Shown here one piece after another: positions 62,573 through 64,000 of a DNA stretch of 64,000 nt. The position numbers were made by a program, and so were the translations under genes. The notes below the pieces were generated by a model. That model was not told the DNA's origin and did no database searches. It saw only the letters and a program-made list of their open reading frames with translations. How positions within the stretch are numbered: position 1 is the first letter of the stretch; each line of letters starts with the position of its first letter. Origin of the DNA: Penaeus vannamei. Its lineage: Eukaryota > Arthropoda > Malacostraca > Decapoda > Penaeidae. Location of the stretch: contig NC_091564.1 of assembly GCF_042767895.1 (NCBI RefSeq), positions 24,231,776 to 24,295,775 on the forward strand, in the 5' to 3' direction.

Positions 62573-62845
62573 TAGCCTCAAAGCAAGGTAGTGCACGATA
62601 ACACCCAAAGTTATCAGCACAAGGGCCAGATCATCGAGCTCGCCGTGGGGGTGTCAAATCGCTCTCTTTAGTCTCCCACGAAAGCAACAATGAAAAAAAC
62701 CTTGGAGGTCCAGGTAAACCCTGATTCCACCTCAGGTCCGGCGGCTTAAGTACCTGACCGGCGATATTAACTCGGCCGATTAGGGCGGTCCCGAAGCAGG
62801 GGTCGGCCAATAACAGGTCATGTGCGGTTCTAGATTGATGGCCAA

Positions 62846-63897
62846 TCAGGAACCGCTACAGCACTCCCCCTCTAGTTTCGCGGTCGCGAAACGGACTCTG
62901 GCGATCCTGAAGGGCTGCTGCAGGTGTGCGAGTTTGGCGCGGTCGATGGTCGCGGTGTCTTCTCCCTTTGGCCGGTGGATGGTGATCGTCTTGTCGCCTC
63001 TTCGGATGACCGGGAATGGACCCTCGTACGGAGGACAGAGAGGAGGTCTGGGATGTTATCTCATGAAGACGTGAGAGCAATCCTGGAGTCCTGGAGGCAT
63101 GTATATGTACTGTTGTCGGATGGGTCTCGTCGGTCGGCTGCGTACCCGGGCCATTCGTTCGCAGAGTTGTTTGCCGAAGGTCCCGGGTTCGAAGTTGCTG
63201 CCTGTGACAAGGAAATCTGCAGGGAGGGCGAGCGTTGTCCCGTAGACCATTTCTGCGCTGGTGCACTGCAGGTCCTCTTTGAACGACGTCCGGATGTTGA
63301 GGAAGACATGAGGAAGTTGGTCGACCCATCTCCTGTTAGGGGAGGATGATGTTAGGGCCTGCTTCATATGCCGGTGGAGTCGCTCGACCATGCCGTTGGC
63401 GCAGGGTTGGTAAGCAGTCGTCCTGATTCTTTTGGACCCGAGCAGGATCATTAGGTGGCGCCAAAGTTCGGACTCGAACTGGTTTGTATTGGCGCCGAAG
63501 CGGGAGATCCAGGTATTGAAGGTCTTGGCGACTGTCGCTGCAGTGATGTCGCGGAAGGGCTTAGCCTCGGGCCATCTGGTGAAGCGGTCGATCATCGTCA
63601 GGATGTAGCTGTAGCCGTCGTCCATGGGCAAGGGTCTCACTATGTCTATGTGGACGTGTTGGAACCTACTGTCTGGAATAGGAAAGGTCTGGAGGGGGGA
63701 TTTGGTGTGCCTGTGGATCTTGTTTCTTTGGCATTCGATACAGGAACGACACCACTGCCGAACGTCCTTGTTGATGGCGGGCCAGACGACCTCGCTGCGG
63801 ATGAGGTGTTGGGTGGCCCGGATGCCGCGATGCTGGTGGTAGGCATCGAAGAATCGCCGGCGGACGGAAGGCGGGATGTATGGGCGAGGGTAGCCCG
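62846..63897 (-). pseudogene. Ty3/Gypsy integrase (pol C-terminus), defective
   Basis: Open from the satellite junction at 63897 down to a stop near 63056, then continued in another frame to a stop at 62846 inside the LTR. Domains in order: zinc-binding part (AYHQHRGIRATQHLI, WCRSCIECQRNK), catalytic core with the first Asp in HVHIDIVRPLP, DRFTRWPEAKPFRD, then WISRFGANTNQFESELW, where the segment with the second catalytic Asp (usually T-D-R-G before QFES) is deleted, and the Glu in CANGMVERLHR. The C-terminal domain (PPYEGPFPVIRRGDKTITI, TIDRAKLAHLQQP) is in the second frame and ends LEGECCSGS. The missing Asp and the frameshift mean no integration activity. Protease, RT and RNase H would lie upstream but are cut off by the satellite. 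Confidence 0.85.
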
Positions 63898-64000
63898 TAG
63901 AAATAATAATAACATCATTATCATTGTCATTATAATTATTTCTATTGTCATTATTATTTCTAAAATTATCACTATTGCTATTGTCATTATAAAAATAGTT
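63898..64000. repeat. Satellite block 13 (reverse)
   Basis: Reverse-orientation monomer sequence (TAGAAATAATAATAACATCA onward) running off the right edge. TAG at the junction is shared by the Gypsy fragment and the satellite. Confidence 0.85.

Larger units (their letters stand above)
62409..62860 (-). mobile_element. 3' LTR of a Ty3/Gypsy retrotransposon
   Basis: Starts (minus strand) TGTAGCGGTTCC right after a purine tract AGAGGGGGAG (62864-62873), as expected for a polypurine primer site. The far end is taken as ...TTTTACCA at 62409, but this end is not proven because the 5' LTR is absent. It holds a TATAA box, a long inverted repeat and the last codons of pol. It abuts the LINE-1 leader. 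Confidence 0.7.

Noticed and set aside
62924..63349. Plus-strand frame of 141 codons
   Set aside because: Antisense to the Gypsy integrase and its C-terminal domain.

Overview
The window is eukaryotic repeat DNA. I see no host gene I would defend, no tRNA or rRNA, and no prokaryotic features. The long ATT/ATC-rich microsatellite-like tracts and the several families of decayed LINEs would fit a marine invertebrate, perhaps a decapod crustacean. That assignment is inference and no marker gene supports it. Two runs of exactly 500 N (8430-8929, 45236-45735) are scaffold gaps of unknown true length.

About two thirds of the window is a satellite with a monomer of roughly 590 bp. Each monomer has a complex core of about 165 bp (landmarks CGACGTTTCTCTCAAAAGG, TACGCTAGATTTTGCCG and ATAAATGGACTGGATAA) followed by about 420 bp of cryptically simple ATT/ATC/ATG-rich sequence. 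I recognise more than 50 monomers. They lie in both orientations, with sharp orientation switches, some of which recur at the same monomer position. The many long Ile/Met-, Asn/Asp- or Tyr/His-rich open frames over these tracts come from triplet periodicity and are not genes.

Embedded in the satellite are: (1) a decayed LINE reverse transcriptase end at 1-961; (2) LINE-2, an RNase H-bearing I-group-like LINE, nearly complete at about 18000-23722 (+) and truncated at 7023-8429 (-); (3) LINE-1, a Jockey-like LINE without RNase H, nearly full length at 57040-62395 (-), an ORF2-less copy at 14477-17112 (+), and three ORF1-only fragments at 8930-9273, 12207-13212 and 35711-36899; (4) a GC-rich cassette of about 620 bp, apparently the 3' end of LINE-1, present complete or partial at 16656, 17186, 32465, 40564, 43159, 45736, 50349, 53666 and 57040; (5) a probable solo LTR at 46294-47804; (6) the 3' part of a Ty3/Gypsy element (dead integrase plus 3' LTR) at 62409-63897.

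The most informative pattern is that retroelement pieces and satellite share the same chimeric junctions in several places. Pieces of LINE-1 therefore appear to have been captured once and then copied with the array as higher-order units. The second notable signal is a stem-loop in the LINE-1 3' region whose two diverged copies keep base pairing by compensatory changes.
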